NCBI GenBank assembly: GCA_021155905.1
Contig: JAJNBG010000026.1
Span: forward strand, 1 to 51,675
Source of the DNA: Bacteroidota bacterium
GTDB lineage: Bacteria > Bacteroidota > Bacteroidia > B-17B0 > Aurantibacillaceae
DNA length: 51,675 nucleotides
Direction: 5' to 3'
A program made the translations under genes and the position numbers. Numbering within the stretch: the stretch's first letter is position 1; every line of letters starts with the position of its first letter. The notes beneath the pieces are model-generated. The model searched no databases and was not told the origin of the DNA. It saw only the letters and a program-made list of their open reading frames with translations. Positions 17,925-25,880 of the stretch are shown here, one piece after another.

Positions 17925-20408
17925 TTATTTTGTACTCCTGCCCTTAGCCACAGCCTTCGCAGTCCATGGATCTTCCGGCCAGGCATGCTTTGGATAACGA
18001 CGTTGCAATTCTTTTTTAACGTCATGATAGGTATGATTCCAAAAACTCTTGAGATCATTTGTTACCTGAACAGGTTTATAGCCGGGTGACAATAAATGCA
18101 GGACGGTTTTAATTTTTCCATTGTTTACCATAGGTGTATCTTCCATACCAAACACTTCCTGCAGACGAACTGAAATAACCGGGCTTGCTCCATTAGCGAA
18201 ATACTCAATGCTGATTTTTGAGCCACTAGGTACCTCCAGTTTGGCAGGAGCCGACTGCTCCAGTAACTGTTGCTGATCCCATGTCAAAGAATGGAGCAAG
18301 CACTCATACAGATCCAGTTTTTTAAAATCCTCGGTTTTACGAATATCTTTTAAATAAGGTCCTAGCCATTCTTTTGCTGTATTCAACAAATATTCTGTAT
18401 TAACAACGGGCCACTGTTCATTGCTATTCCAAACACTTAAACTACCAATGCGGTTTTGTAACTGAATGAAGCTTTCACTGAATTCCAACAAGCTTTTTCC
18501 TTCCAGTTTAATGGCATGACAGATTGCTTTCTGCACCTGCGTTTCATCCGGCTTGCTTAAAGGTTTAGATTGCAACACAATACTACCTATCTTTAATTCA
18601 TTGTCAGAAATCAATCCACCCTTTCGGCTGTCCCAGGTCACGCTCTGTTTTTCTTTCACTAAGTGAATGAGGTCTTTTGGATTGAGAGGCGCTGCGATAA
18701 AAATTTTACCCAGTCCATCTCGCAGATCCATATTCGCAACTGCCAACCAGGCCTCGTGTGCAAGATCGTCCTTATGTCCTGCCGTCGCAATCTTACCATT
18801 AGCCAGCTGAAACTGCGCATTGTTGCCTGGCTTAGCAGAAGCAATGCGTTCTGGATATGCATACGCTAATAACAATCCGGTATCATAGGCATCCATCGGA
18901 TCGTTATTGGCCTCCAGTTTCAATAATCTCCTGTAACTGGATGCATTTTTTTCTATCCGCTTGAATTTATTATTAAATGCATTATGCGCCCTGGCTCTCC
19001 GCAATGCTTCGATACGTAAATTAAGGTCAATACCACTGTCTTTTGGTAAAGGATCACGTTCTTCCAGGATACCTGCAATATCGCAGGCTAACTGTTTCAT
19101 TCCCGTCGTCTCAGCCAACAGTAACATGTGAGCAATGCGCGGATGGCATGCCAGCTGGTGGATTTGACGTCCGTGTTCGGTGATCTTATTATTATCTAAG
19201 GCACCAATCTGGTGCAAAGTATCGTGTGCTTGCTGCAGGGCATTTTTTGGCGGTAATGTTATCCAACACAATTGTGTGACATCATGGTTACCCCACTTAC
19301 AGAGTTCCAATACCAGGGAACACAGATCCGCTTCCTCTATTTCCGGCACACGGTGTGCGGCCATTCGCTCATGTGTTGCTTTGGTCCATAAACGAAAACA
19401 TACACCTGCATTTAAACGCCCGGCACGCCCGGCACGCTGATCAGCTGCATCTTTTGAAATGCGCAAAGTCTCCAACCGTGATAAACCTGAAGCAGCATCA
19501 AAACGGGAACGCCGTCCAAATCCGGAATCTACCACAATACGGATTCTTTCAATCGTTAAACTGGTTTCAGCAATAGAAGTCGCCAGGACGATTTTTCGTT
19601 TACCCTGCCTGTTAGGCATAATTGCCGCGTATTGCTCATTTTGCGGTAACATCCCATACAACGGATGCAGCCTGAACTCAGGCAACTGTGTTCTCAAAAT
19701 TTCTTCACATTTACGGATCTCTCCTTCTCCAGGTAAAAAAGCCAGTACGTCACCATCATGAGTTTTCACTGCACGGGCTATAGTTTGAGCGACTAACTCA
19801 GGTAGCAAAAATTCATCCGCATCACCGGCATGAATAATTTCCACCGGATATTGCCTTCCCTGGCTTTCAATCACAGGAGCATTTAATAAGGTTTTTAACT
19901 GTGGAATATTAAGCGTGGCTGACATAATCATTAATCGCAAATCAGGGCGTAATACCTGTTGTGCTTCACGGCATAATGCAAGCGCGAGATCAGCCTGTAA
20001 ATTTCTTTCATGGAACTCATCAAAAATAACCAATCCGAATTGTTCCAGGGCATTATCCGTTTGCAGCATGCGCGTCAGAATTCCTTCTGTTACAACTTCA
20101 ATGCGTGTGCGCTCGCTCACACGATTTTCAAAACGTATCCGGTAACCAACCGTCTGGCCAACTTCTTCTCCTAACAACTCCGCCATGCGCATGGCAATAC
20201 TGCGAGCAGCCAAACGGCGGGGTTCCAACATAATAATCTTTCTGCCCCGCAGAAATGTTTCTTCAAACAATGCTAATGGCAATAACGTACTTTTACCGGC
20301 ACCCGGAGGAGCCCCGATGATTAATGTATCATGACCCTCTAAAGTTTTACGAACTTCCGAAATAATTTCTGCGACGGGTAGCTGAATATGAGAGTAATCA
20401 AAGGGCAT
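17925..20408 (-). CDS. hrpB: ATP-dependent helicase HrpB (DEAH-box)
   Basis: A superfamily 2 DEAH-type RNA helicase of 827 aa. Walker A is GAPPGAGKST near residue 35, motif II is DEFH near residue 130, motif III is SATL, and motif VI is DQRAGRAGR. The helicase-associated and HrpB C-terminal domains follow, ending in the family signature PKHAWPEDPW. HrpB acts in the cytoplasm; its RNA substrate is not well established in most bacteria. ATG 20408 (MPFDYSHIQLP) is preferred to the TTG four codons upstream. Length and all motifs are normal. Confidence 0.93.
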   Translation of the reverse strand: MPFDYSHIQLPVAEIISEVRKTLEGHDTLIIGAPPGAGKSTLLPLALFEETFLRGRKIIMLEPRRLAARSIAMRMAELLGEEVGQTVGYRIRFENRVSERTRIEVVTEGILTRMLQTDNALEQFGLVIFDEFHERNLQADLALALCREAQQVLRPDLRLMIMSATLNIPQLKTLLNAPVIESQGRQYPVEIIHAGDADEFLLPELVAQTIARAVKTHDGDVLAFLPGEGEIRKCEEILRTQLPEFRLHPLYGMLPQNEQYAAIMPNRQGKRKIVLATSIAETSLTIERIRIVVDSGFGRRSRFDAASGLSRLETLRISKDAADQRAGRAGRLNAGVCFRLWTKATHERMAAHRVPEIEEADLCSLVLELCKWGNHDVTQLCWITLPPKNALQQAHDTLHQIGALDNNKITEHGRQIHQLACHPRIAHMLLLAETTGMKQLACDIAGILEERDPLPKDSGIDLNLRIEALRRARAHNAFNNKFKRIEKNASSYRRLLKLEANNDPMDAYDTGLLLAYAYPERIASAKPGNNAQFQLANGKIATAGHKDDLAHEAWLAVANMDLRDGLGKIFIAAPLNPKDLIHLVKEKQSVTWDSRKGGLISDNELKIGSIVLQSKPLSKPDETQVQKAICHAIKLEGKSLLEFSESFIQLQNRIGSLSVWNSNEQWPVVNTEYLLNTAKEWLGPYLKDIRKTEDFKKLDLYECLLHSLTWDQQQLLEQSAPAKLEVPSGSKISIEYFANGASPVISVRLQEVFGMEDTPMVNNGKIKTVLHLLSPGYKPVQVTNDLKSFWNHTYHDVKKELQRRYPKHAWPEDPWTAKAVAKGRSTK

Positions 20409-20646
20409 AATGAAGCGCAAATTTATGGATAAATTTCACGAAACATTCCTATAGTTTGGTTTTTAATATACGGGTCGCTTTTTTATGTATACTTTTTAAA
20501 AAGTTTCTCTTTTTTCAGCTTAGATTATTTCAGTTTATAAAACTTGTACAAATTCTGCTAAATCATTACAAAAGCCTCTTACATTAATTTTTTACAGGCC
20601 ATCAATTATTGGCTTTGACAGGAAAAAACCTTGGCTGAACAAAGTA

Positions 20647-20679
20647 TTGAATTACAGACAGCCAATTGAAATAATTTTG
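20647..20679 (+). promoter_or_regulatory. Promoter of the 144-aa membrane protein gene
   Basis: TTG at 20647-20649 and TAATTTTG at 20672-20679, separated by 22 bp, fit the Bacteroidota consensus. The ATG lies 27 bp downstream. The rest of 20409-20646 is AT-rich with no gene seen. Confidence 0.55.
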
Positions 20680-20706
20680 CAGTTAAACTTGTTTTTCCGC
20701 TGACAC

Positions 20707-21141
20707 ATGAAAAAATATACTATTCCTTACAGATTAATACTCGCCGTTATCGCCGGAATTATTACGACACTAATCCTCACAGGCTTAACTCACGTCATTA
20801 TGAATTTACTTGGCATGCATCCGCCATTGTTTAAACCAATGCTTGATGACCTTCAAGTACAATTCGCGCTGTTTTACCATAGTCTGTATGCTATTGTCGG
20901 AGCGTTTGTAGCGGCCATGATAGCGAAAAATCAGGCACGTCGTGCTGTTTTTATTCTTGGCACCAAAGAATTAATTATGTGGATTATAGGAACCATTCTT
21001 TTATGGAACCATGCACCTCTCTGGTCTAATATTACAAAAGCATTGCTTGGAATTCCCCTGGCGTGGATTGGAGGCAGATTATACGAAGCTTATAAGAAGA
21101 AGAAAGCCTTGACACACGCAAAAACTTTACCGCTGACTTAA
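20707..21141 (+). CDS. Four-span membrane protein, function unknown
   Basis: A 144-aa integral membrane protein with four predicted spans: about residues 9-31 (LILAVIAGIITTLILTGLTH), 55-76 (FYHSLYAIVGAFVAAMIA), 82-100 (FILGTKELIMWIIGTILLW) and 107-127 (SNITKALLGIPLAWIGGRLY). The C-terminus is basic and cytoplasmic (EAYKKKKALTH). The small polar loop HPPLFKPMLDD after span 1 has no known motif. Spans 3 and 4 resemble the DoxX- or DUF-type small membrane proteins only in layout. It precedes the T9SS gene by 49 bp. Confidence 0.55.
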   Translation: MKKYTIPYRLILAVIAGIITTLILTGLTHVIMNLLGMHPPLFKPMLDDLQVQFALFYHSLYAIVGAFVAAMIAKNQARRAVFILGTKELIMWIIGTILLWNHAPLWSNITKALLGIPLAWIGGRLYEAYKKKKALTHAKTLPLT

Positions 21142-21190
21142 GCGCACAAATCAAATTGATCAAACTATTAACCCTATAATTCATAAACTC

Positions 21191-21664
21191 ATGAAATTTA
21201 CATGTATCTCCATCGTCCTGTTCTTCAGTGCAACTATTCAAAGTAATGCCCAGAACCTCGATCAACGTGTTTTAGCCAGCAGCGGACAGGCTCTCAGCAA
21301 CAGCACCGGCAGCATTACCTTTACTATTGCTGAACCAATTACCAGCACGATGACAAATAGCACGGGCACTTTAAATAATGGTTTTCACCAGGGCTCTCTT
21401 GTTGTCACCAATATTACTGAAGCGATTGGTAATATTTCGTTTAAAGTATATCCAAATCCAACTACCCTCAATGTGACTGTTGAGAACACGCAAAACGGCT
21501 CGACACTAGTGGAATTATTTGACAGCAAAGGACAATTACTCATCCGTAAAAATTTCATTGAAATGAGTGAGGTCATCAATTTGAGTTCATATGCAGATGG
21601 AACCTATTTTCTGAAGCTAAACCAACATAACACTTATAAAATTATCAAAACCCAAAACCATTAA
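21191..21664 (+). CDS. Secreted T9SS type A sorting-domain protein
   Basis: A short exported protein of 157 aa. Signal peptide [20 protein letters not shown], then about 55 residues of a Ser/Thr-rich region ([21 protein letters not shown]) and a C-terminal type A sorting domain ([14 protein letters not shown] ... [13 protein letters not shown]). Such short proteins with an N-terminal GxITFTIGEP-like segment are common cargo of the type IX system. It is 11 bp upstream of the collagen-repeat gene, with which it is probably co-transcribed. Expected location is the cell surface; the function of the short mature domain is unknown. Confidence 0.8.
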   Translation: MKFTCISIVLFFSATIQSNAQNLDQRVLASSGQALSNSTGSITFTIAEPITSTMTNSTGTLNNGFHQGSLVVTNITEAIGNISFKVYPNPTTLNVTVENTQNGSTLVELFDSKGQLLIRKNFIEMSEVINLSSYADGTYFLKLNQHNTYKIIKTQNH

Positions 21665-21675
21665 TCTACTACTTT

Positions 21676-22698
21676 ATGAAAACAATACTACGAAGCGTTT
21701 CACTTTTATTTCTATTATCCTTTAATACATTAATCGCACAGGTTCCTCAGGGTTTTAATTACCAGGCTGTTGCGCGTGATAACAGCGGCTTGCTTTTAGC
21801 AAATCAAAATATAGGTATCAAACTTAATATTTTACAGGGCAGTGCTGCAGGCTCAATTGTTTATTCAGAGTCACACAGTCTCACATCGAATGCAAACGGT
21901 CTGATTAACACATCGGTAGGTACCGGTTCCGTTTTACAAGGAACTTTCAGCGCCATTACATGGAGCACCGGTATTTATTTTATGGAGATCAGCATGGATG
22001 TCTCCGGAGGAACAAGCTACGTGCTTATGGGTACACAACAGTTAATGAGTACACCTTATGCACTGTATGCCGAAACCTCAGGGAGTTCAATTCCTGGCCC
22101 GCAAGGAGTACAGGGCTTACAAGGACCACAGGGTGACATGGGTCTTCAAGGAATCCAGGGACCGCAAGGTGATCCCGGGCCTGCAGGAACATATACTGCC
22201 GGAACCAACATCAACATTTCCAGTGGTATAATAAAAACCGATATTAATACGGTTTCTTATACATTTTCTTCGCCTGTCAGTTCTACACTACGCAATACAC
22301 TGGTAAAATCAACAGAATACTTAACGATCCCAAGCAGCGGTTTATACATGCTTATTTATAATGGCAATGCAGTCAACCAAAATGCATATGCCACCTTAAC
22401 GGCGTCAGCTTATGATGTCGAAGGCAGAATGGGAATTATCAATTTAACCCAAAATCCTAATGGTTACATTAGCGGGGTACATCAGTATATGTATACCCAA
22501 TACTCCGATAACGATGCGACACTTGGCCCTATCGCAAAATACTCAGGGCTAACTCAATCCATTATGGTGGTTGCCTACTGTAATTCAGGGGATCAGGTCA
22601 GTATTGGGGGCATTGTCTATTCAAATGGGTCGCCGGACCCCACTGGAAACTGGGTAATGGGCCCTAAACGTTTAGAAGCGATTAAATTGAGAGACTAA
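21676..22698 (+). CDS. Secreted protein with collagen-like Gly-X-Y repeats
   Basis: A 340-aa exported protein. After a signal peptide (ends near LIAQ) it has a beta-rich N-terminal domain starting [15 protein letters not shown], widespread in Bacteroidota surface proteins. Residues 141-170 form ten uninterrupted Gly-X-Y triplets (from [10 protein letters not shown] to GDPGPA) able to form a short collagen-like triple helix. A C-terminal head of about 160 residues follows, beta-rich and reminiscent of trimeric C1q/TNF-type heads in arrangement, not in recognisable sequence. No sorting domain of its own is visible; it partners the preceding T9SS gene (11-bp gap). Probably a trimeric surface protein. 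Confidence 0.75.
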   Translation: MKTILRSVSLLFLLSFNTLIAQVPQGFNYQAVARDNSGLLLANQNIGIKLNILQGSAAGSIVYSESHSLTSNANGLINTSVGTGSVLQGTFSAITWSTGIYFMEISMDVSGGTSYVLMGTQQLMSTPYALYAETSGSSIPGPQGVQGLQGPQGDMGLQGIQGPQGDPGPAGTYTAGTNINISSGIIKTDINTVSYTFSSPVSSTLRNTLVKSTEYLTIPSSGLYMLIYNGNAVNQNAYATLTASAYDVEGRMGIINLTQNPNGYISGVHQYMYTQYSDNDATLGPIAKYSGLTQSIMVVAYCNSGDQVSIGGIVYSNGSPDPTGNWVMGPKRLEAIKLRD

Positions 22699-22734
22699 AC
22701 AACCGCTAAAGGATCGCACTTACTATTACAATAA

Positions 22735-22767
22735 AAAATCCCTCCACCTTTTCGGTAGAGGGATTTT
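22735..22767 (+). terminator. Terminator after the collagen-repeat gene
   Basis: AAAATCCCTC (22735-22744) pairs with GAGGGATTTT (22758-22767), extended inward by three pairs around a five-base loop. Confidence 0.85.
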
Positions 22768-22853
22768 CAAATTATGACACTTCCGTATCAGGCTAGAGTA
22801 CAAATGGCAGCGTCTTTCCTCTATAGTTTCATAGAAAAAAAAATTTATTCCTA

Positions 22854-22982
22854 TTAAATACCATCCTCATCTTTAGATTTAATTCGGGCTACAAAAAAAA
22901 TGATAACTGCAATTCCGGCTAATATTAAAAAAGATATTACCATGTGCTTTACTGTGACTAATATTAAAAAAGATTTTATCAT
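22854..22982 (-). CDS. Tiny membrane protein A (42 aa), paralogue of the 23334-23423 gene
   Basis: The open frame encodes 42 aa with one hydrophobic span (VISFLILAGIAVIIFFVARI) and a charged tail (KSKDEDGI). The same core, FLI-x-x-GIAVIIFF-x-A, occurs in the second small gene at 23334-23423. ATG 22982 is chosen because the 55 bases before it align with the leader of the second copy. ATG 22943 would give the shorter 29-aa form, which aligns end to end with copy B. Between these two ATGs lies an in-frame 39-bp duplication. Function unknown; a single-pass inner-membrane peptide is predicted. Confidence 0.6.
   Translation of the reverse strand: MIKSFLILVTVKHMVISFLILAGIAVIIFFVARIKSKDEDGI
22919..22982. 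repeat. Short direct repeat inside small gene A
   Basis: Positions 22919-22943 and 22958-22982 are identical at 23 of 25 bases with a 39-bp period. The period is 13 codons, so the duplication keeps the frame and repeats the start codon and first hydrophobic residues. Confidence 0.75.
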
Positions 22983-23036
22983 ATTTTTTATTTTTAATAT
23001 CAATATTAAACTATTATTATGAAGCGGGTCTTATAC
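22983..23036 (-). promoter_or_regulatory. Conserved leader of small gene A
   Basis: On the minus strand this reads GTATAAGAC (23036-23028), then an A/T stretch with TTTAATATTG and AAAAATAAA before the ATG. The same ordered blocks precede small gene B at 23424-23478, which marks this as a shared promoter/leader. Confidence 0.5.
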
Positions 23037-23038
23037 AT

Positions 23039-23236
23039 TTAATCGAATGATTTACATTTTACAATGCACGATCTTTCTTCCAGTATTATTTTTTTCAAAA
23101 CATTAACTGGTGGCCAGAATTCTTGAATTACGAAAATCAGTTCTGTAGAAAATTTATTGTCGATAAGTATGAGTTTCCTTTCAACTACAATTAACTTAGG
23201 AACGGAATCTCCCGAAAACACAACGTATACAGTCAC
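23039..23236 (-). CDS. Possible hypothetical protein or gene remnant
   Basis: A 65-aa frame starting at GTG (VYVVFSGDSVPKLIVVERK...). The open frame extends 14 codons further upstream to a stop and would add FQKNPFGFRTGDPV, which reads like genuine protein but has no start codon, so this may be a 5'-damaged gene (note the A7 run at 23263-23269 region). It sits between the two tiny membrane-protein genes on the same strand. No family recognised; existence as a gene is uncertain. Confidence 0.3.
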   Translation of the reverse strand: MTVYVVFSGDSVPKLIVVERKLILIDNKFSTELIFVIQEFWPPVNVLKKIILEERSCIVKCKSFD

Positions 23237-23333
23237 GGGGTCTCCGGTTCGGAAACCAAAAGGATTTTTTTGAAACTAAACGGGTCTGGAAAAGGAATTG
23301 TAATGACTTAGCATTTTCCACCGACCACAATTT

Positions 23334-23423
23334 TTAAACACCCCCTTTGTCTTTTTTCTTAGCCATGGCTATAAAAAAAATGATAACGGCAATCCCGACG
23401 AATATTAAAAATGGTAATAACAT
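23334..23423 (-). CDS. Tiny membrane protein B (29 aa)
   Basis: A 29-aa frame: a hydrophobic span beginning MLLPFLIFVGIAVIIFFIA followed by the basic tail MAKKKDKGGV. It matches small protein A over the whole membrane core, with the same length (29 aa) from A's internal ATG, and both stop at the same aligned place. The nucleotide stretch coding for GIAVIIFF is almost identical in both. Likely a single-pass membrane peptide with a cytoplasmic basic tail; role unknown. Too short for standard gene finders. Confidence 0.6.
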   Translation of the reverse strand: MLLPFLIFVGIAVIIFFIAMAKKKDKGGV

Positions 23424-23478
23424 AGACTTTATTTTTATACAACAATATTAAGACATTATAAAGGGGATTGTCTTATAC
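23424..23478 (-). promoter_or_regulatory. Conserved leader of small gene B
   Basis: Minus-strand order GTATAAGAC (23478-23470), CTTTATAATGTC, TTAATATTG, then TAAAAATAAAG before ATG 23423, matching the leader of small gene A block for block. Confidence 0.5.
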
Positions 23479-23582
23479 TTTTTTCATAGAATCAATAATC
23501 CGTTGACATTCACAACTCATAAAAATCAGTGAATTGCGTAACTATTTCAGCGTCGATGTAAAATAAAAGAAATAGTGAGAGC

Positions 23583-23590
23583 TACATTTG
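23583..23590 (+). promoter_or_regulatory. -7 element of the coiled-coil protein gene
   Basis: TACATTTG is a perfect TAnnTTTG, 41 bp before ATG 23632. No clear -33 TTG. The rest of 23424-23631 holds no gene that I can support. Confidence 0.4.
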
Positions 23591-23631
23591 TGTGATAACG
23601 AAAACAATTTCGCCATTTTAAAAAAGCAGTT

Positions 23632-24171
23632 ATGAAAACAGTAAACAAAATAGTTTTATCCGCGGTAATGACCATATTAACATCAGTAGGAACCCTCTCT
23701 GCTCAGGAGATAAGCGACTCAACTAAAGTCAGATTAAAGGAAGAGAAGAAGATAGAGGAACAAAAAAGAAAAGAAGAGCGTACGATGGAAAAAAGAGGCC
23801 GGGAAATAGAAAAATCCGAGAAAAGGATTGAGAACAAGGATAAAAATGTAAAAAAAGCGCAGGAAGATGCAGTTGAAGAAACGGAGAAACTGCGAAAATC
23901 ACAAGAGAGAACGAATGATAAAGCCGACGACTTAAGAAAAGCGCAGAATAAAACGGACGACCAGGCCGAAGATCTACAGAAAGCCAACGAGAAAGTAAGT
24001 GAAAAAGAAGCGGAAAAAGCAAAAGCTGCAGAAAAGCTAGAGCGCAGGACTGAGGAAATGAAAGAAGAAGATGTGAAAAACGAAAAGAGTAAGCAAAAAG
24101 AAGCCGATAGAAAATTAAAAAAAGAGGCCAAAAAAGCAAAAAAAGAAGCAGCAAAAAAAACTCCGGAATAG
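23632..24171 (+). CDS. Secreted Lys/Glu-rich coiled-coil protein
   Basis: A 179-aa protein with a clean signal peptide (MKTVNKIVLSAVMTILTSVGTLSAQ) and a mature part made almost entirely of K, E, R, D, A and Q in heptad-like order. Internal near-repeats (RKSQERTNDKADDLRKAQNK / TDDQAEDLQKANEK) are evident. A long alpha-helical coiled coil in the periplasm or at the outer membrane is predicted. No enzyme motif. Long frames on the opposite strand here are codon-composition shadows. Function unknown. Confidence 0.7.
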   Translation: MKTVNKIVLSAVMTILTSVGTLSAQEISDSTKVRLKEEKKIEEQKRKEERTMEKRGREIEKSEKRIENKDKNVKKAQEDAVEETEKLRKSQERTNDKADDLRKAQNKTDDQAEDLQKANEKVSEKEAEKAKAAEKLERRTEEMKEEDVKNEKSKQKEADRKLKKEAKKAKKEAAKKTPE

Positions 24172-24269
24172 AAAGAAACTATTTAACAACATAAGCTGAC
24201 AGTATTCATAAAAATAATAAGCTATAAATACACTCAATTATTATCTTTATCGAAATCATTCAAAAACCA

Positions 24270-25238
24270 ATGCTTAACCTTCGCTGCATTTCAATTTTAT
24301 TCGTCCTTAATATTCTGTTGTTTTCAAGAAATGCGGATGCACAGGATACCATACCCGATACGGTTTACACAGGTATCTATATCACTAGTATTCACGATAT
24401 CGATTTTAAGCAAAAAGAATACACCATTAATTTCTGGTTATGGATGAAGTATAAAAACAAAGACTTTGACTTTATACAAAATCTGGAAATACCACAGGCA
24501 AAAACAGTCGTGAAATCTTTTTCGACGATCGATACGACTGATAATAAAGTGTACTTACTGATGAAGCTACAATGCGTCATGAAGGACTCATGGAAGATTA
24601 GTAATTTCCCTTTCGACCGGCAAAAATTAAGACTGTCAATCGAAAACTCACAATATGATTCAAAAGCACTAGTGTTTGCAACCGACACAGTCGGCAAACA
24701 TTTTGACCCGAGGTTTACGCTTAATGGCTGGACTATCGATACATTTAAGGTCAGTACAAAGATCAAATCTTATGAAACTTCATTTGGCGATGTTCATCTA
24801 TCGAAGCCTCACGTAGAGTATGGTTCCTATAGGGTTAACATTGGCTTGCAGCGGGAGGCCATGGGATTGTTCTGGAAAATGTTCGTGGGCATGTACCTCG
24901 CTTTTTTTATCGCGTTTGTTTGTTTTTTCATTCATGCTGATAGCGTCGAATCACGTTTTGGTTTGAGCGTTGGTGCGTTGTTTGCCGTCATTGGTAATAA
25001 ATACGTGATCGATTCTTCCCTTCCTGAATCAGCCTCGTTTACTTTAGTCGACACACTACACGGCATTACTCTTTTCTTTATACTTATCGTGATTGTGTGC
25101 ACTGTTTATGCATTGAATCTGGTAAAGAAACAGGATATTCTTAAAGCTAACCGTTTTGATAAACGTGCTGCTGTAGTTGCACTGACACTTTATCTAATTC
25201 TAAATGTGTATTTCATATACCAGGCATCGTTATTTTAA
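24270..25238 (+). CDS. Pentameric ligand-gated ion channel (Cys-loop-type) homologue
   Basis: A 322-aa protein with the full layout of the prokaryotic pLGIC family (GLIC/ELIC type). A signal peptide ends near residue 24 (NADAQ), and an extracellular beta-sandwich covers about 28-195. The loop motif NFPFDRQ lies at 112-118, where the family has x-F-P-F/M-D; the flanking Cys pair of animal receptors is absent, as in other bacterial members. Four membrane spans follow: M1 about 199-222, M2 about 226-247 (RFGLSVGALFAVIGNKY), M3 about 258-284, M4 about 300-320. The sequence SSLPESASFTLVD after M2 resembles the conserved M2-M3 loop with its proline. Ligand and ion selectivity cannot be read from sequence. 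Not in an obvious operon. Confidence 0.8.
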   Translation: MLNLRCISILFVLNILLFSRNADAQDTIPDTVYTGIYITSIHDIDFKQKEYTINFWLWMKYKNKDFDFIQNLEIPQAKTVVKSFSTIDTTDNKVYLLMKLQCVMKDSWKISNFPFDRQKLRLSIENSQYDSKALVFATDTVGKHFDPRFTLNGWTIDTFKVSTKIKSYETSFGDVHLSKPHVEYGSYRVNIGLQREAMGLFWKMFVGMYLAFFIAFVCFFIHADSVESRFGLSVGALFAVIGNKYVIDSSLPESASFTLVDTLHGITLFFILIVIVCTVYALNLVKKQDILKANRFDKRAAVVALTLYLILNVYFIYQASLF

Positions 25239-25477
25239 AACCGAAGTCCCGGGTTCAACATCCCGTTTACATGCTCTACATGCCTTGGAACTAGGGAGAA
25301 ATAAATCTTTTGATTCCATAGGTCAAATTTATCTTCAATAGATTGAACTTAATTTTTCAATATCACCTCCATTGATTTCCTGTACCTAAATTGTCACCTT
25401 ATATCGTGCACCAATAATGCCATTAAACACGTAACATAATTATAAAAATCTATAACAGGATTCAGTGGTTACGGGGG

Positions 25478-25485
25478 CACATTTG
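25478..25485 (+). promoter_or_regulatory. Variant -7 element of the DUF6496 gene
   Basis: CACATTTG, one base off TAnnTTTG, 38 bp before ATG 25524. The same CACATTTGCAA occurs at 30788 and close variants precede other stress genes. Nothing else recognisable in 25239-25477. Confidence 0.3.
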
Positions 25486-25523
25486 CAAAATAGTGATCCA
25501 TCATAATTAATAAACAAAACCGC

Positions 25524-25877
25524 ATGGCAAAGTATTCTAAAAAAGCGCAGGACAAAGTAGGACAAAGCATGCATGAGTTCAAGGAAGGCACCTTAAAGTC
25601 CGGGAAAGACGGCAAGGGCGGAAAGGTAAAAAGCAAGGAACAGGCGATTGCCATTGGTTTAAGTGAGGCCAGGAAAGAAGGAACCAAAGTGCCCAAAAAA
25701 TCTCCTGCCAAAAAGGCGAGTGCGAAAAAAGCAACAGCGAAGACAGGTGCAAAAAAAGCAGCACCTAAAAAGGCAGCAAAAAAAGCAAGTTCAAAAAAGA
25801 CGGGAGCGAAGAAAGCTGAAGCAAAGAAAGCACCTACCAGGAAAAACTCCAATAAATCAGTTTCAAAAAAGAAATAA
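25524..25877 (+). CDS. DUF6496 protein with histone H1-like Lys/Ala-rich tail
   Basis: A 117-aa very basic protein. Residues 1-55 are the DUF6496 module (KAQDKVGQSMHEFKEGTLKSG ... KEQAIAIGLSEARKEG), resembling plasmid-stabilisation-like small domains found in many soil Bacteroidota. Residues 58-117 are a low-complexity tail of lysine, alanine, threonine and serine (KKASAKKATAKTGAKKAAPK) like bacterial H1-type nucleoid proteins. DNA binding and compaction under stress are plausible but inferred. Only 3 bp separate its stop from the GTG of the SDR gene, so they form an operon. Confidence 0.75.
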   Translation: MAKYSKKAQDKVGQSMHEFKEGTLKSGKDGKGGKVKSKEQAIAIGLSEARKEGTKVPKKSPAKKASAKKATAKTGAKKAAPKKAAKKASSKKTGAKKAEAKKAPTRKNSNKSVSKKK

Positions 25878-25880
25878 GCC

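Noticed and set aside
22096..22185. Regular repeat that could be mistaken for a CRISPR or tandem DNA repeat
   Set aside because: The 9-base periodicity encodes Gly-X-Y triplets of a collagen-like segment; there are no spacers.
23703..24154. Two long antisense frames (about 140 aa) opposite the coiled-coil gene
   Set aside because: They consist of Ser/Phe/Leu runs that mirror the Lys/Glu-rich codons of the sense gene.
24197..24208. TGA-CAGTAT-TCA box upstream of the ion-channel gene
   Set aside because: A single site with no partner 22 bp away and no TAnnTTTG element 33 bp from its centre. One or two such sites are expected by chance in the spacers.
25244..25270. tRNA-like T-arm (CCCGGGTTCAACATCCCG)
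   Set aside because: No acceptor stem, D arm or anticodon arm can be formed around it; the resemblance is local.
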